DNA of 64,000 nt from Ambrosia x helenae (lineage: Eukaryota > Streptophyta > Magnoliopsida > Asterales > Asteraceae): the NCBI GenBank assembly GCA_030844895.1, contig CM061231.1, positions 83,362,706 to 83,426,705 of the forward strand, given 5' to 3'. Of the stretch, positions 1 through 11,286 are shown in pieces (the first letter of the stretch is position 1; every line of letters starts with the position of its first letter). Position numbers and translations under genes: made by a program. A model generated the notes under the pieces. The model saw only the letters and a list, made by a program, of their open reading frames with translations. It searched no databases and was not told the origin of the DNA.

Positions 1-2642
1 GAATAACAAACTTAAACATCTGCTATACAAACTACTGTTACATTGAAAGCACTGATAATAAACAGCTGTTAAAGATTAAACTCTGATGGTCTTGTATCCA
101 CTGCTGGAGCCTAAGTGCTGCTGGTTCCAGCAGTGCTTTGGTCTTCATACTTGTATCAGCTGTTGCTCTTCATCAGACCTTTGGTCAGCAGTTGTTCTTC
201 ATCAGTTGTTTCCTCACAGTTCTTTATATCAGCAGTTGTTGGACAGTTGTTTGGATAGAACAGTAGTTAGGGTCAGCAGTCTTTTGGAGAAGCAAGTTGT
301 AAGACTGTTTATACAAGGATCAAATAGATAGCATATTTTGGCTTTCCAATCATCTGTTCTTCTCCAGGTCAGCAGACCCCAACAAAGTGTGTAAGAGTTG
401 GTGCAGTAAGGTGTACCAGAGGAATAATCGAACTTAAATTTCGGAGTTTAACTTAATGAATCTCGAATTTTAATGAGTCTCTCCCCTCCATCTTGTACTT
501 TCCGAAAAGTCATAATAAGGACTTGTACTATTCCCACTTACCTTAGAGATCTTAATGAATTCACCATGCTTAAGATCTAACATTTGGAAGATCCATAGAT
601 TTTAATAGAGAAAACAAACCTAATGATGTTTATTGTCGTTTCTCTTAAGAGGATTACTTTAGTAAGAAATCTAAGTTCGCCCATATTTAGGCATCCACAA
701 AACTTTGTTAGGAGTACGTTAAATGCTAAGGAGACAAGTTATGATAGAGCGTTGTCCAGTGCAAGAGGTGTAATTTAAGGATAGATCAAATTTTCGTTCC
801 CCCCACCTCTGTAACTTTTGCAAGTCATAAGTAGGACATCTAATGCTCCCACTAATCTTTTAGGTCTCTCAGTATCTCCACATAATACGTTTTAACGATG
901 CGTGTGAACGAGAATATTTCATATATTTTAAACTTGATTTCCCTTATCGTCCAGATTTCATAAGAAATTTTAAGGACATACTTAAGGGAATCTTATTAAG
1001 TATATATGAATTGATTTCTTTAATACTTTTGGCTGTAGGAAACGGAATAGATACAATTAGATATTTATCTAAGCTCCACTAATGTCAATTAGTTATGACT
1101 TATGGTGGAAACCCATTTATTCCTTTCGCCATTTAATGTTCAGGGCGTTTAACACATGCTTTAAAGTCACTGAGAATGAGATTTTATAGCTAAGCATCCT
1201 TTAGTGACCTGGTCATGATTTCTCATGAAATTTTGGTCTTAGTGGATGAATTGCATGGGTCTCATTTTCCTTTGTTAAATTCTCACTTTCATGATAACAA
1301 AGTTGTGAAAACGTTATTGGATCATCTAGTTTTATTTCATAAGGTTTCTATTCAGATAATGACAACAAACAATATAAGAGTTTAACTTAATAGTGGCTTG
1401 GTTTGGTCATTAAAACCTTGTAACTATCAAAAAATTGTAGCTTTTAGTATTGATACTAAATTCTGAGTAATCTCAAGAATATCATAAGGTATCATAAAGC
1501 TTCAACACTAAGATCAATTATTAATGGTTAATAGACCCTTAATTTTGCCACTAACTCTCATCTTAAGTATTTGTTGAATTCTGGTAAGGTAACGTATAAA
1601 ACTAAACTCAACCATCATGTGTTAATTGGAATTCATTAGCATTTGTGGAGTTAAATATCTTTAATTAGGCACTACATATCTTAGCCAGTTGTTCTCTTTA
1701 CTTATGGGTAATCTCATTGCTTATGCCTATTCTTAATGGCACAGTTTTGCTTAGTAAGACTTTCCCTTTGGAGAAACTTATAGCTGAAAGTAGTACTTGT
1801 ATTTTGTTTCCATGCCTTAGAATTATCCTCTCTATGGTAATTATTCTTCCTCTTTTAGGTTTAATGGTAGTAAGGTGAATAACATCAACTTTTCTAGTTC
1901 AATGAGTTCCTTTTCCTGTACGTAATTTGCTATCAACACACTCATTTTACTTTGATATTTCTGAGTGTTATAGTTGATTCATAATGCATCTAACCGTACT
2001 TATGGAAAAGTTATTATGCACTAGAAATTTATTGATTTCCATGTGTAACCCTTAGCTTTATGGGTCATGTTATTCAATATTAAGATGTATTCACAAATCC
2101 CATTTAACCATAAAGTTTAGATTTATTTTATTCATGCTTCTTAGGAACTCGTTATATTCTTTCATTTCCATAGATAATACATTAGTCTTAGGAATTTTAG
2201 AATCAATTAATAGCTCACCTGATAGGAATCAGTAAAAAGTTCTTGATTACCATAAGAGACATTTTGTTTTATCCCACTTTTTTTATGCTCAATGTTATTC
2301 TGTAATACTTTATCAGATAGAGCGTAGAAATGTTATGTCTTAAGAGGTAACTTAATAAGAACAAGTTTAAGATAACTCTTCTTAGTTTTGATAATTAGAG
2401 TGGATCACTTAGTTGAGATAGTACTTTATAGAAGAATGTGAGATTAGTTTCGAGTTATGGGATTGATGTAAGGCAGACTTAGATTATGATCATTATATTA
2501 ATGAAGGATCATTAATTGTGAGGATCAAATTCTGTAATGAAGACGTGATAATATAATAACACCAACATAAGCTACTTAAATAACATGCTCTAGCTTTGGC
2601 TATACGCTATTTATTTAAGTATTGAATTGTCGACAGTGAATG

Positions 2643-2850
2643 TAACCCATCACCTTTGGGCAGAAGTGAGACATTCAAAGTCCTAATGCATTACGCTCAG
2701 TTCACCAACATAATCTGTTACACATCACCTTTGGCAAAAGTGAAACCTTATGGCACTTATGTGAACGAGCTACAATGCTTAACAAGATCTTTATAACGAA
2801 CTAATGTGACACATCACCTTTGGGCAAAGTGACACCTCAAAATGTTATTG
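2643..2850. repeat. Three spaced imperfect repeats of CATCACCTTTGGGCAAAAGTG
   Basis: Near-copies of CATCACCTTTGGGCAAAGTG occur near 2650, 2710 and 2810, separated by about 60-100 bases of unlike sequence. They lie in the non-coding interior of the left-hand retroelement. Their role is unknown; regularly spaced internal repeats are common in the untranslated parts of plant LTR elements. Confidence 0.6.
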
Positions 2851-2929
2851 CAAGTTAAGCAAGGTTTATAATGTTTTGAATAAACTTAATACATTAGGTT
2901 TTATCAAAACTGTAACTTTTATTAGAGAT

Positions 2930-3480
2930 CCCGAAAAAAATAATGGGTTCTCAGTAATCTTATGAGTTCCCGAACAAAGAAGAGTTCTCGAATTAGCTTA
3001 TGAGTTCTCGAAATAATGGGTTCTCAAAGAATTGAGTTCTCAAAAAAAATTTATATGAGTTCTCAAATAGCATAAGGGGTTCTCGGAAAATAATGAGTTC
3101 CCGAAAAACTTATGAGATCTCGAATAAATCATGAGTACTCGAGGACTTAATGAGTTCTCAGATATCATAATGAGTTCTCGAATAAGTAATGAGTTCTCGA
3201 ATTAATCTTAAGAGTTTTCGGAAAAAAATACTTATGTTTCTCGAATGCTTTTCTAGTTCTGGGATGGCATTAGTAGTTCTCGGGTTTTTTTTTACTTAAT
3301 GGTTCTCGATTCTGATATGCTTGTTCTCGAAAAATGATAGTTCTCGGAAAAATATAATGAGTTCTCGGATATAATTACGGTTTTCAAAAAAAAAATTAAG
3401 AACCATAACCGAGAACTCCTTTATCAGGAACCTAATCGAAAACTGCAAAATTCGAGAACCTAATAGACCGAAAACTTCAT
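2930..3480. repeat. Degenerate array of about 23 GAGTTCTCG units with inverted right edge
   Basis: The 9-mer GAGTTCTCG, or one- and two-base variants, recurs every 15-25 bases from about 2940 to 3390. It is joined by short A-rich or AATA-rich spacers. Past about 3395 the motif appears in the opposite orientation (CGAGAAC), so the array has an inverted edge. The unit is itself nearly palindromic (GAG-TT-CTC). It lies in the leader side of a minus-strand LTR element. No coding frame runs through it. Function unknown. Confidence 0.75.
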
Positions 3481-4324
3481 CTGTAAACTATTATATTAAA
3501 ATTGATAGATCCGAGAACTTAATTCATTATATCATAAACCGAAAACATTATTAATATCGAAAACAAATAATCATAATAATAAATTGGTTCGAAATTTTAG
3601 GGATTTACATAATATCTATTTCCAATTTAAATGATGACTATCTTCAAAGATATCATAAGATTTCGAAATCTTTGACTTAATCATAATTGATTTCGAAAAT
3701 TCCTTGGAGATAAAGTTATGTCCTAAATTATCGGAAACAGAATTTCAATCCAATTTTGAACCAAAAACATAATAATTTTCGGTTTCTTATGATGTTCTTG
3801 AAGAACATCAACCGAAAAAAAATTAACATAAACAATATTATCTTTATCTCATGAATCCGTAGTTATCTCCGATTAAATTTATGGAGCGAATTCGATAAAG
3901 AACATAAAACAATCATCAACAAAATTCACCATCAAAATACCCTTTTGGGTATGAAATTATTAGTGAAACGATTTGCTGACATTAATTAAAAAAAACAAAA
4001 AAAAAACATTTAAAACCACAAAACCACGTTTCATGATTTTCACAAAACCATTATATCATATGATTTATTATTCTTGAATCATTCAATTTCAATGTTTGAT
4101 TCCTTAAAAGTGTTTTGAAACTTTCTGTGATTATTATTATTATTTACTTATTTGACGTGGCCGTCATTAATGAAACAAAGTTTCATAAGAAGCATTATTT
4201 GATTTATTATTTTTGATTTAGTTATGCAATCATTAATAAAACAAAGTTTCGTAAGAACCATTAATCAAAACTTTGTATTTGGTTTAATTATTGCAAATCG
4301 ATAAGAATTGATATAATCAACATT

Positions 4325-4336
4325 GCTCTGATACCA
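4325..4336 (-). promoter_or_regulatory. Primer-binding site (tRNA-iMet type)
   Basis: Read on the minus strand this is TGGTATCAGAGC, the standard complement of the 3' end of initiator tRNA-Met used by many plant LTR retroelements. It stands two bases inside the LTR boundary at 4339, which fixes the orientation of the element as minus. Confidence 0.85.
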
Positions 4337-4338
4337 CA

Positions 4339-4751
4339 TGTTGATTATATTAATTAGAACATAAGGAATAAATATAAGATTTAATCAAGTGTACCTGATT
4401 TGAATAACCGTATCAGGAACTTCAGTAATGGAAGACACCATCATCTTGATTGGGTTCCCTTTAGGGTATGCAGTTCTGATGGTTTGTGTGTTCTTGAGTT
4501 ATGAACACATTGAGAGAGAGAGATAGGGGATGGCTAATGGTGTTATTAATGTGTCAACCCTAATATCATAATAACCTCTCTATTTATACATACCCAGGGA
4601 CACCCTAATAAGGCCCATCTAATGATAGTCCGCCCATCAAAGACATATCTGTTATTGGGCTTAGGATAATATTAATAATTGATCATCATAATATAAATGA
4701 TTATAATGGCTATCGATAAATATATAAACGTTACGTATATTTATTCCAACA
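4339..4751 (-). mobile_element. 5' LTR of a minus-strand LTR retroelement
   Basis: The 413-bp segment has inverted termini TGTTG and CAACA and abuts a tRNA-iMet primer-binding site on its left. On the minus strand a TATA box (TATAAATAGAG, around 4580-4590) precedes the presumed transcription start. The partner LTR is not in the window. Flank GACAT (4752-4756) is the candidate target duplication but cannot be matched here. Confidence 0.8.
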
Positions 4752-5518
4752 GACATTGGCTACGAATTTTGTTACATATGCTTATGCTACGGTTGCATTG
4801 AGTAGAATCTTGAGGTAAAACATTCTAACTCTAAATTTTGATTTTGTTGGGATGTTTAAATAGTTTGTTATGTGATTTTTACACGTTAAGTTTATTAAAC
4901 ATTCATATGAATTACAAATTTGAACATTCGTTTTTTTATTTATTTGTCTACCACATGTATTTGTTTCTAGTGGGGGAATAGAACATTTCTACAAATGCAT
5001 GATCAAGGAGTAGAATGATTACAAAGAACATATAAGATGAAAAGAAGTCTGCAGGAAAGGAACATTGACAATGTTCTTAAGCACTAGGGTGAAATAATCA
5101 CCATAAAGAATACAAAAAAATTAATCTCTCAGTCGTGGAGCTCCAATACACAAACTTGTTGTCAGATGGAAGATAAATCATAGCTATAGTAAGCCTAACC
5201 TCTCAAGTTGCACTTGCCTATCTACACTTTAAAATGAGCATTTGATGTCTCAGCTTCTCTAAACCAAGTTGATGGATATGTGGGTAAAACAAGAGGAAAA
5301 GTAGTTAATAATGGTGAATAGCACTACAGAGATTTATTGATTCGGTGATCCTTAATTTCGTATACAATGATGGTTTTAGCTCGTGGGTGATATGTGTCAT
5401 GTAATTTTGTACCTTGAAAGCTAGCTTCCTGTGGGTATATTATTTTTTATTGTATTTCTTTGTGCCATTCTATAAAAAGATAATCATTTCTTGTTAAATG
5501 AGCTACAATAGATGTTGT
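4752..5518. other. Intergenic, no supported gene
   Basis: AT-rich sequence with no coding signal seen. Around 5376-5406 it carries an approximately 30-base stretch (TTTTAGCTCGTGGGTG at its core) that reappears in inverse orientation at 14045-14075, next to the second copy of the Helitron-like repeat. Confidence 0.5.
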
Positions 5519-5792
5519 TTGGGTGTGTGTCAAATGTTTGGAGATCCAATAGTCGGATAATTTACTTATTCGATTGTTTGCTACTTATGGATACCCTTAA
5601 AATCACCAACCTAGTGTTATTTTTCCCACTGTATTGTGCATGCACCACACTATAATAATTTGTTAATACCCAGTTGCTTTTCAGAAGTTGTAATAACAAA
5701 TTGGTTTGAAATATTAATTGCGTTAAACATGCCGCGTAACATGCGACAATAAAATAGACGTACCCGCAGCAACGCACGGGCATTTCCGCTAG
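5519..5792 (+). mobile_element. Helitron-like 3' end, copy 1
   Basis: About 270 bases from GGGTGTGTGTCAAATG to GCTAG match 14080-14315 with scattered differences and a small indel. Both end with a GC-rich short inverted repeat (around 5763-5780, CCCG...CGGG) followed about 10 bases later by CTAG and then T. A terminal hairpin followed by CTRR with T in the flank is the signature of plant Helitron 3' ends. The stem is weak here, so the class is an inference. The 5' limit is simply where similarity between the two copies begins. Confidence 0.5.
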
Positions 5793-6145
5793 TTATATTA
5801 TTAAGGAAGAGTGATGTATCATTTGTAATTTTCATAGCCGTCCAACTTAACCACAATATGTACAATAGATTTAAGCTTAGTTTTTAAGGGTATAATGGGA
5901 ATGTTGATGACAATTAAGACACTTAGGAGGGTAATATAGACATTTCACCATCCTCCTTCTTCACAATATCAAACAAATTTACAATACTATCCCCACCTCT
6001 CATCCCTTAATGTTCTCTGCTCTTTTCATCTTCTGATTTTGAAGTTTAATTCTCTAATCAAAATAACCGTCCATTAACTATGCGCAGTTACAGCCGATTG
6101 AATTGCCATCATATATCATCCACAGGTCTTTTAAGATCTATATTG
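5793..6145. other. Intergenic, possible 5' part of the broken gene interrupted at 6150
   Basis: From an ATG at 6080 an open frame runs to the retroelement boundary. If the element is removed it continues past 11506 for about 40 codons. No homology is recognised, so this is noted rather than called as a gene. Confidence 0.3.
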
Positions 6146-6150
6146 TTGCA
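6146..6150. repeat. Target-site duplication TTGCA (left)
   Basis: Identical to 11501-11505 on the far side of the element, giving a perfect 5-bp duplication as made by retroviral-type integrases. Confidence 0.9.
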
Positions 6151-6362
6151 TGTTAGCTATAAAAATGTAAAGAGAGAAACAAGAGAAGGAAATCTTTATT
6201 CAATTCTTAGCTGAATATTACATCTCATACATTCTATTATTTATACTCAATTTCCCTCTAAAACTCACTAACAACTTTAACTAACTTTTGAAACTTATAC
6301 ATTTTGACACAACAAGTCCTTTCATTTATCATTTTAACACTATCAGTCCTTCTTCTCTAACA
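6151..6362 (-). repeat. 3' LTR of the Reina-like element
   Basis: Starts TGTTAG and ends CTAACA, perfect 6-bp inverted ends. It is nearly identical to 11287-11500. Confidence 0.92.
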
Positions 6363-6382
6363 TACCCCCCCCCCCACCCCCA
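6363..6382 (-). promoter_or_regulatory. Polypurine tract
   Basis: On the plus strand this is TA followed by a C run broken by one A. On the minus strand it is a G-rich purine tract abutting the 3' LTR, the expected plus-strand primer of reverse transcription. Confidence 0.8.
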
Positions 6383-6404
6383 AGAAAATTCTGTCCTCAA
6401 GAAT

Positions 6405-6920
6405 TAAAGCCAGGAAATCTCAAATTGAAGTCAGCAGCGAATTCCCAGGTGGCTTCCGTCAATGGTAAGTCTTTCCAATGAATCAAGTATTGCTGAGCCA
6501 TTCTATTGTTTCTTTAATCACACTTTTGTCAATAATTGCCCTAGGCTGCAAGGTGAATCTGGGACCAACCGGAAATGATAACAGAGGCGAATGATTACCA
6601 TGGGCTTTCTTCAACAATGATACATGGAATACATTGTGGATCATAGCATCATCCGGTAAGTCCAATTTATAAGCTACCGCCCCAATTTTAGCTAGGATTA
6701 GAAAAGGCCCAAAATACTTAGGTCCTAGCTTGTTATGCCTCTTATTTCGCATTGTAGTTTGAACAAAAGGCCTGAGCTTTAAGTAAACCCAATCACCTGC
6801 TGAAAATGATCTTTCACTTCGATGTTTATCAGCATATTGTTTCATACGGTTTCTTGCCTGCAACAATGAATCCTTTAACTGTATTATCATTGCTTCTCTG
6901 TCTCTGTGTAACTCTTCCAC
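6405..6920 (-). pseudogene. Integrase C-terminal region and chromodomain
   Basis: The 6920-6483 frame begins within the integrase tail. It contains the region typical of gypsy integrase C-termini (RSFSAGDWVYLKLRPF near residue 40; KLGPKYFGPFLI near residue 65; VFHVSLLKKAH near residue 98). The frame then breaks near 6505. In the next frame, to about 6405, lies a chromodomain remnant with YLIHWKDLP and ATWE, the conserved tryptophans of retroelement chromodomains. In chromoviruses this module binds modified histones and steers insertion into heterochromatin. One indel separates the two parts, so the fused protein is not encoded. It follows the integrase core (7630-6926) across a frame break near 6920. 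Confidence 0.85.
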
Positions 6921-6925
6921 TGAAG

Positions 6926-7630
6926 CTACACTGTGTCATTAGGTATGTAAGGTAAATGAATAAAGGGTGGAAACCCAAACAAAGCTTGAAAAGGAGTGGT
7001 TTTAAAGGATGAATGATAGGAGGTGTTGTACCACCATTGAGCTAAACTGACCCATTTGAACCACTGATTAGGATTGTGCATATACATACACCTCAAATAA
7101 GCCTCTAGACATCTATTCAAAACCTCTGTTTTCCCATCACTCTGTGGATGGTATGCAGTAGAGAAAGAGAGCTGAATGCCCTGCAATCTCATGAACTCCT
7201 TCCAAAAAACACTTAGGAAAACAGGATCTCTATCAGATACAATGTTTATAGGATTGCCATGTAGCTTAAACACATTGTCTAAGAATAGCTGAGCCACCTG
7301 TTGAGCAGTATAGGGGTGAGACAAAGGAATGAAATGAGCAAATTTAGTTAGTCTGTCCACAATGACAAGAATAACATCTTTGCCCTGAGATTTTGGCAGC
7401 CCAGATATGAAATCCATGGAAATATCAGTAAACACATGGGCAGGAACTGGTAAGGGTTGTAAAAGACCAGGGTTAGCCACTGGCTCATACTTAGCTTGCT
7501 GACATTCAGCACAATTTTTAACAAACTGAAATACGTCTTTGTAGCATCCCTTCCAATAGCAGAAACTAGAGATCCTCTTCAGAGTAGGTAAATACCCAGA
7601 ATGCCCCCCATGGAAGAAGAATGGAACAGG
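6926..7630 (-). pseudogene. Integrase: zinc-binding and catalytic core domains
   Basis: The open frame upstream of the ATG at 7480 continues to about 7630 and holds the end of the HHCC zinc-binding motif (GGHSGY, then CAECQQAK). The catalytic core follows with its D,D-35-E residues visible in MDFISGLP, SDRDPVF and DGKTEVLNR. The family inserts the cDNA copy into the host chromosome. The reading frame from RNase H is lost around 7640 by an apparent one-base deletion, and a shortened G run near 7600 makes a second break. The catalytic triad itself looks intact. Confidence 0.88.
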
Positions 7631-7631
7631 G

Positions 7632-8240
7632 TCAAAATGTCTTGTTTAGAGTAGGATCTGATCCCACCCACAGCTTTCCTTTTCTTTTTAACAACCCATC
7701 ACTAAAAGACACCTTAGGAATAACCACACCTTGTTGGATATTCTGAATATGAGAGCTCAACTTTGGATCAGTAGCCCATGTCTTTTTAATTCTTTCCAAC
7801 AACATAGGATTAAGAGAACTCACACTAAGTTCAAATAATGCCAAACCACTTACCCTGGAAAGCCCATCAGCTACTTGATTGTCACATCCTTGCTTATACA
7901 TGATATCATAAGTGTAGCCCATTAGTTTGGCCAACCAGGTTTGTTGTAAAGGAGTAGTGATCTTTTGAGTTAATAAAAACTTTAAGCTTCTATGATCAGT
8001 TTTTATCACAAACTTCTTTACAACCAAATAGTGATGCCATTGTTTCACAGCCATCAATATGGCTAGCAGTTCTTTCTCATACACAGACAGATTTTGTTGT
8101 CTAGTTGAAAGAGCTTTACTTACATATGCTAGAGGATGGCCCTCCTGCATAAGAACTGCTCCCATCCCTTTGGAGATACATCAGTTTCTATCACAAAATC
8201 CTTTGAAAAATCTGATAGGGCCAATACAGGAGCAGTTGTT
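7632..8240 (-). pseudogene. RNase H domain
   Basis: The frame 8165-7632 carries the Ty3-type RNase H signature: HPLAYVSKALS near the start, YEKELLAILMAVKQW, then KTDHRSLKFLL and DNQVADGLSRV. This enzyme degrades the RNA strand of the RNA-DNA hybrid during reverse transcription. It is separated from the reverse transcriptase frame by a break near 8250 and ends at a premature stop at 7632, just before the integrase zinc-binding region. The ATG at 8165 is internal to the domain, not a natural start. Confidence 0.88.
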
Positions 8241-8250
8241 AAAGCTGTCT

Positions 8251-9110
8251 TCAATTGATCAAAAGCTTTTGAGCCTCATCATGCCAAGTAAAACCCTCTT
8301 TCTTCAATAATTCTGTCAATGGCCTAGCCATCAACCCAAAACTTCCAATAAATCTTCTGTAATACCCTGCTAATCCTAAGAACCCTCTTAGTTGTTTCTG
8401 ATTAACAGGTGTTGGCCACTGCTTGACTGCCTCAATCTTAGATGGATCTGTTTGAACCCCTTGCCCTGAAATGATATGACCTAGGTATTCTACACTAGAG
8501 CCACCAAAAGTGCACTTAGATTGTTTAGCAAATAAGGTGTTTTGCCTCAGTAACAACAACACTTGCTCTAAATCTTTGATGTGTCGTGACATGTTGGGAC
8601 TGTAAACCAAGATATCATCAAAGAACACTAGAGTAGTTTTCCTCAATAAGGACTTAAAAGTGGTGTTCATCAGAGACTGAAATGTTGCAGGTGCATTGGT
8701 AAGCCCAAAGGGCATTACCACAAACTCAAAAAGTCCCTGATGAGTCCTAAAGGCAGTCTTGTGTATGTCTTTTTCATCCATCCTCACTTGATGATACCCT
8801 GCCCTAAGGTCTAACTTAGAAAACACAGATGCCCCCCCCCCCCTAACTCATCTAACAGTTCTTCAATTAGAGGTATAGGGAATCTATTTTTAATTGTGGC
8901 ATCATTCAACTGTCTGTAATCTACACAAAACCTCCATGTCCCATCCTTCTTCTTCACTAATACAACAGGAGAAGCAAAAGCACTTTTGCTGTTCCTGACC
9001 ACCCCAGACTCCAACAGTTCCTGAGTTAGTTTTTCTAATACATCTTTTTGACCAGCAGGATACCTATAGGCTCTTTAGTTGATTGTAACTGACTCATCTT
9101 TCAAAAATAT
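8251..9110 (-). pseudogene. Reverse transcriptase domain
   Basis: Two frames make up the domain. The first, 9014-8811 (open further back to about 9070), has ASPVVLVKKKDGTWRFCVDYR. The second, 8826-8251, has FSKLDLRAGYHQ, the active site VFFDDILVYS, and LRGFLGLAGYYRRF. They are separated by a frameshift at a 12-base homopolymer (C on the plus strand, 8832-8843), probably slippage in the genome or in sequencing. An in-frame stop lies near 9075, just before YRYPAGQKD. The catalytic Asp pair is intact. Confidence 0.9.
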
Positions 9111-9340
9111 TTTGTGGTCACAATCTCTTTTTGGTGGTAAACTAGTAGGAACCTCAAATACATCACTAAATGAACTTAGTAATTTTAGGAGTGGTTCAGA
9201 ATTACCTTCCTTAATAACCTTTGTCTCATGTTGAAATTGATGCCCATCAATAGCCTCAAACTAAACATTTGGCATTCACCACCATTCCTTCTTTACTGAT
9301 CATGTTCTCTAATTTCTCAGCAGAACATAAAGTGACTGAA

Positions 9341-10846
9341 TCAGATTCCATCCCTTTTTAACTCAATTGCTTGCCCATCAATAAGGAATTTCATAGTTAA
9401 CTTCTTAAAATTCCAAATGATATCATCTAAGGTTTGTAACCATTGAACCTCTAACACCATGTCATAATTGGTGAGAGGAATTACAATCACATCTGCCTTG
9501 AACCATTTACCCTGCATCATCCATTGGAAATCCTTACACATTTGGGTACAACTCACTTGTTTTCCATCAGCCACAGTAACCTTCACCTCAGGGATTGTTT
9601 TAAGAGGACATTGCATTTTCTTGGCTAAAGTTTCACTCAAAAAATTATGAGTGGACCCTGAGTCATTTAAAATATGCAAAATCTTTGTACCAATTGACCC
9701 TTTAACCTGCATTGTGGAATAAGATGGTACCCCCATCATTGCATGTAAAGAAATCTTTGGTTCATGCAATTCTTGAGTCATTACCTCAGTCATATCTAAC
9801 TCTTCTTCCTCTAACTCCTCCATACTCATTAATTCAATTGAGAAGAGTTGCTTGTTTTTACAAACATGACTCTGAGTATACTTCTCAGTGCAACCAAAAC
9901 ACTCACCCTTAGCCCTTTTCTCCTCAATTTCTTTGTGAGTTAATGTCCACTTCTTGGCATTCACTGGTTTTGGACTTGGCAACAGAGACAATTTGTTAGT
10001 GTTTGCCAAAGAGTATGGCTTATTATTATTATTATGATTATTATTATAAGAGGTTGTTCTGCTGCCTTTGTTTAGAGGAGTCTGAATTGCAGACAGGGCA
10101 TCATTCTGCATTCTAGCTAACAAGTAAGCCTCAGGAAAATATTTGGGCCTGAACAATCGTACTTGATAACCTATCTCAGGTTTCAAGGCCCTCAAGTACA
10201 AACTTACAGCATACTCATAACATATAGTGACCTTGGTCAATGCCATGTCAAACTCTCTATTCAACTCATCAAGAGTACCTGTTTGTCTAATTGTTGCTAA
10301 TGCTCCCATGGCATCATGATTACAAAACAAACCAAATCTTGCAACAATAGCAGCCTTATAATCATTCCAAGTCAGTCCCTCAATACTTCCACCTCTTGAC
10401 TGCACAAAAGATTGATGCCACATTAAGGCCATATCCTCCATATGAACAATCACATGCCTTATTTTAAATTTTTCAGGTGTAGCATCTATTGCAAAATAGT
10501 GCTCAACCCTGCATAGCCAGCCTTCAACATTTTCCCCATTGAATTTAGGAAAGTCAATCTTTGTAAGTCTAGTGTAGTGTGGGTTATGATTCATTCCAAC
10601 ATGCAGATTGTTGTTATGAACCATATTTTTATTATTATCATTATGCATATTGTTGGTGTTATGATTCATACCAAGATTTTTATGAACCATATTATTAGTA
10701 TTATCATTATGCATATTATTATTATTATTCAAAGATTGAATCGACTGGATCAATTCATTAATCTGTGTTTCCATTTGTGTTTTAATGGCAGCCAAGTTTT
10801 CAGCATTTTTCATAGCAAAACTTTTTAAACCTTCAATTTCTGTCAA
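9341..10846 (-). CDS. Gag with zinc knuckle and retropepsin-like protease
   Basis: A 501-codon frame. Residues about 40-95 are an Asn/His/Met-rich tract encoded by ATT/ATG-type repeats (10560-10740). The retrotransposon gag domain follows (WLCRVEHYFAID, VARFGLF), then a CCHC-type knuckle with altered spacing (CFGCTEKYTQSHVC, about residue 315). An aspartic protease follows with its active-site triplet in LNDSGSTHNFL (about residue 393). The frame opens with a TTG and is closed upstream by a stop. A related frame lies further up (to about 10930), so the true gag start is probably lost by an indel. A break separates it from the reverse transcriptase, as for the rest of the element. Confidence 0.87.
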   Translation of the reverse strand: MTEIEGLKSFAMKNAENLAAIKTQMETQINELIQSIQSLNNNNNMHNDNTNNMVHKNLGMNHNTNNMHNDNNKNMVHNNNLHVGMNHNPHYTRLTKIDFPKFNGENVEGWLCRVEHYFAIDATPEKFKIRHVIVHMEDMALMWHQSFVQSRGGSIEGLTWNDYKAAIVARFGLFCNHDAMGALATIRQTGTLDELNREFDMALTKVTICYEYAVSLYLRALKPEIGYQVRLFRPKYFPEAYLLARMQNDALSAIQTPLNKGSRTTSYNNNHNNNNKPYSLANTNKLSLLPSPKPVNAKKWTLTHKEIEEKRAKGECFGCTEKYTQSHVCKNKQLFSIELMSMEELEEEELDMTEVMTQELHEPKISLHAMMGVPSYSTMQVKGSIGTKILHILNDSGSTHNFLSETLAKKMQCPLKTIPEVKVTVADGKQVSCTQMCKDFQWMMQGKWFKADVIVIPLTNYDMVLEVQWLQTLDDIIWNFKKLTMKFLIDGQAIELKRDGI

Positions 10847-11270
10847 ATTCTTTCCGCAGCTGTCTCAAGACGCAATAAGGTACCATCATGTTCTTGAAGC
10901 TTCTGTTCTAAGTTTGATTTCGTGTATTTGTCATGGTAATGAATTGTAATGAGTGATTAGGAAGATTGCTAATGAATTAAGAATTGATTAATCTCAAATA
11001 GATCAATCAATGGAATAGTCTGACCACAATTGATCAAACCAGGTTTCGAAGAAAAAACAGAGCAATGAAGAAACAGGTTAAGAAAATCGAACAGAATTGG
11101 AAAATTATGGATTCAGAAGAGTGAAATGATGTATTTTAATGGTGAATTGAAGCTGGAAGGATGATGATTAATGATTATAGCGGTTATAGTGGTGGTTGAT
11201 ACGGTAGTTGGTAGTTAAAATGGCGGTTATGGTAGTTGGTGGTGGTTGAACCGAGGTCGAGAGGACCAAT

Positions 11271-11283
11271 GGCTCTGATACCA
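11271..11283 (-). promoter_or_regulatory. Primer-binding site (tRNA-iMet)
   Basis: TGGTATCAGAGCC on the minus strand, three bases from the 5' LTR. Confidence 0.9.
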
Positions 11284-11286
11284 AAT

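Larger units (their letters stand above)
1..4324 (-). mobile_element. Decayed non-coding interior of a minus-strand LTR retroelement
   Basis: This stretch lies on the internal side of the primer-binding site at 4325-4336, so it should be the body of an element running right to left. I find no gag, protease, reverse transcriptase or integrase motif on either strand, and the short ORFs (such as 86-331) are low-complexity. Related motifs recur around 470-570 and 780-870, each with a copy of a CTCCCACTA-like string after AAGTCATAA, which suggests internal duplication. The lack of coding capacity fits a large retrotransposon derivative or an old, decayed copy. No second LTR is visible, so it is off the window to the left or lost. 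How far the element reaches towards position 1 is inferred. Confidence 0.45.
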
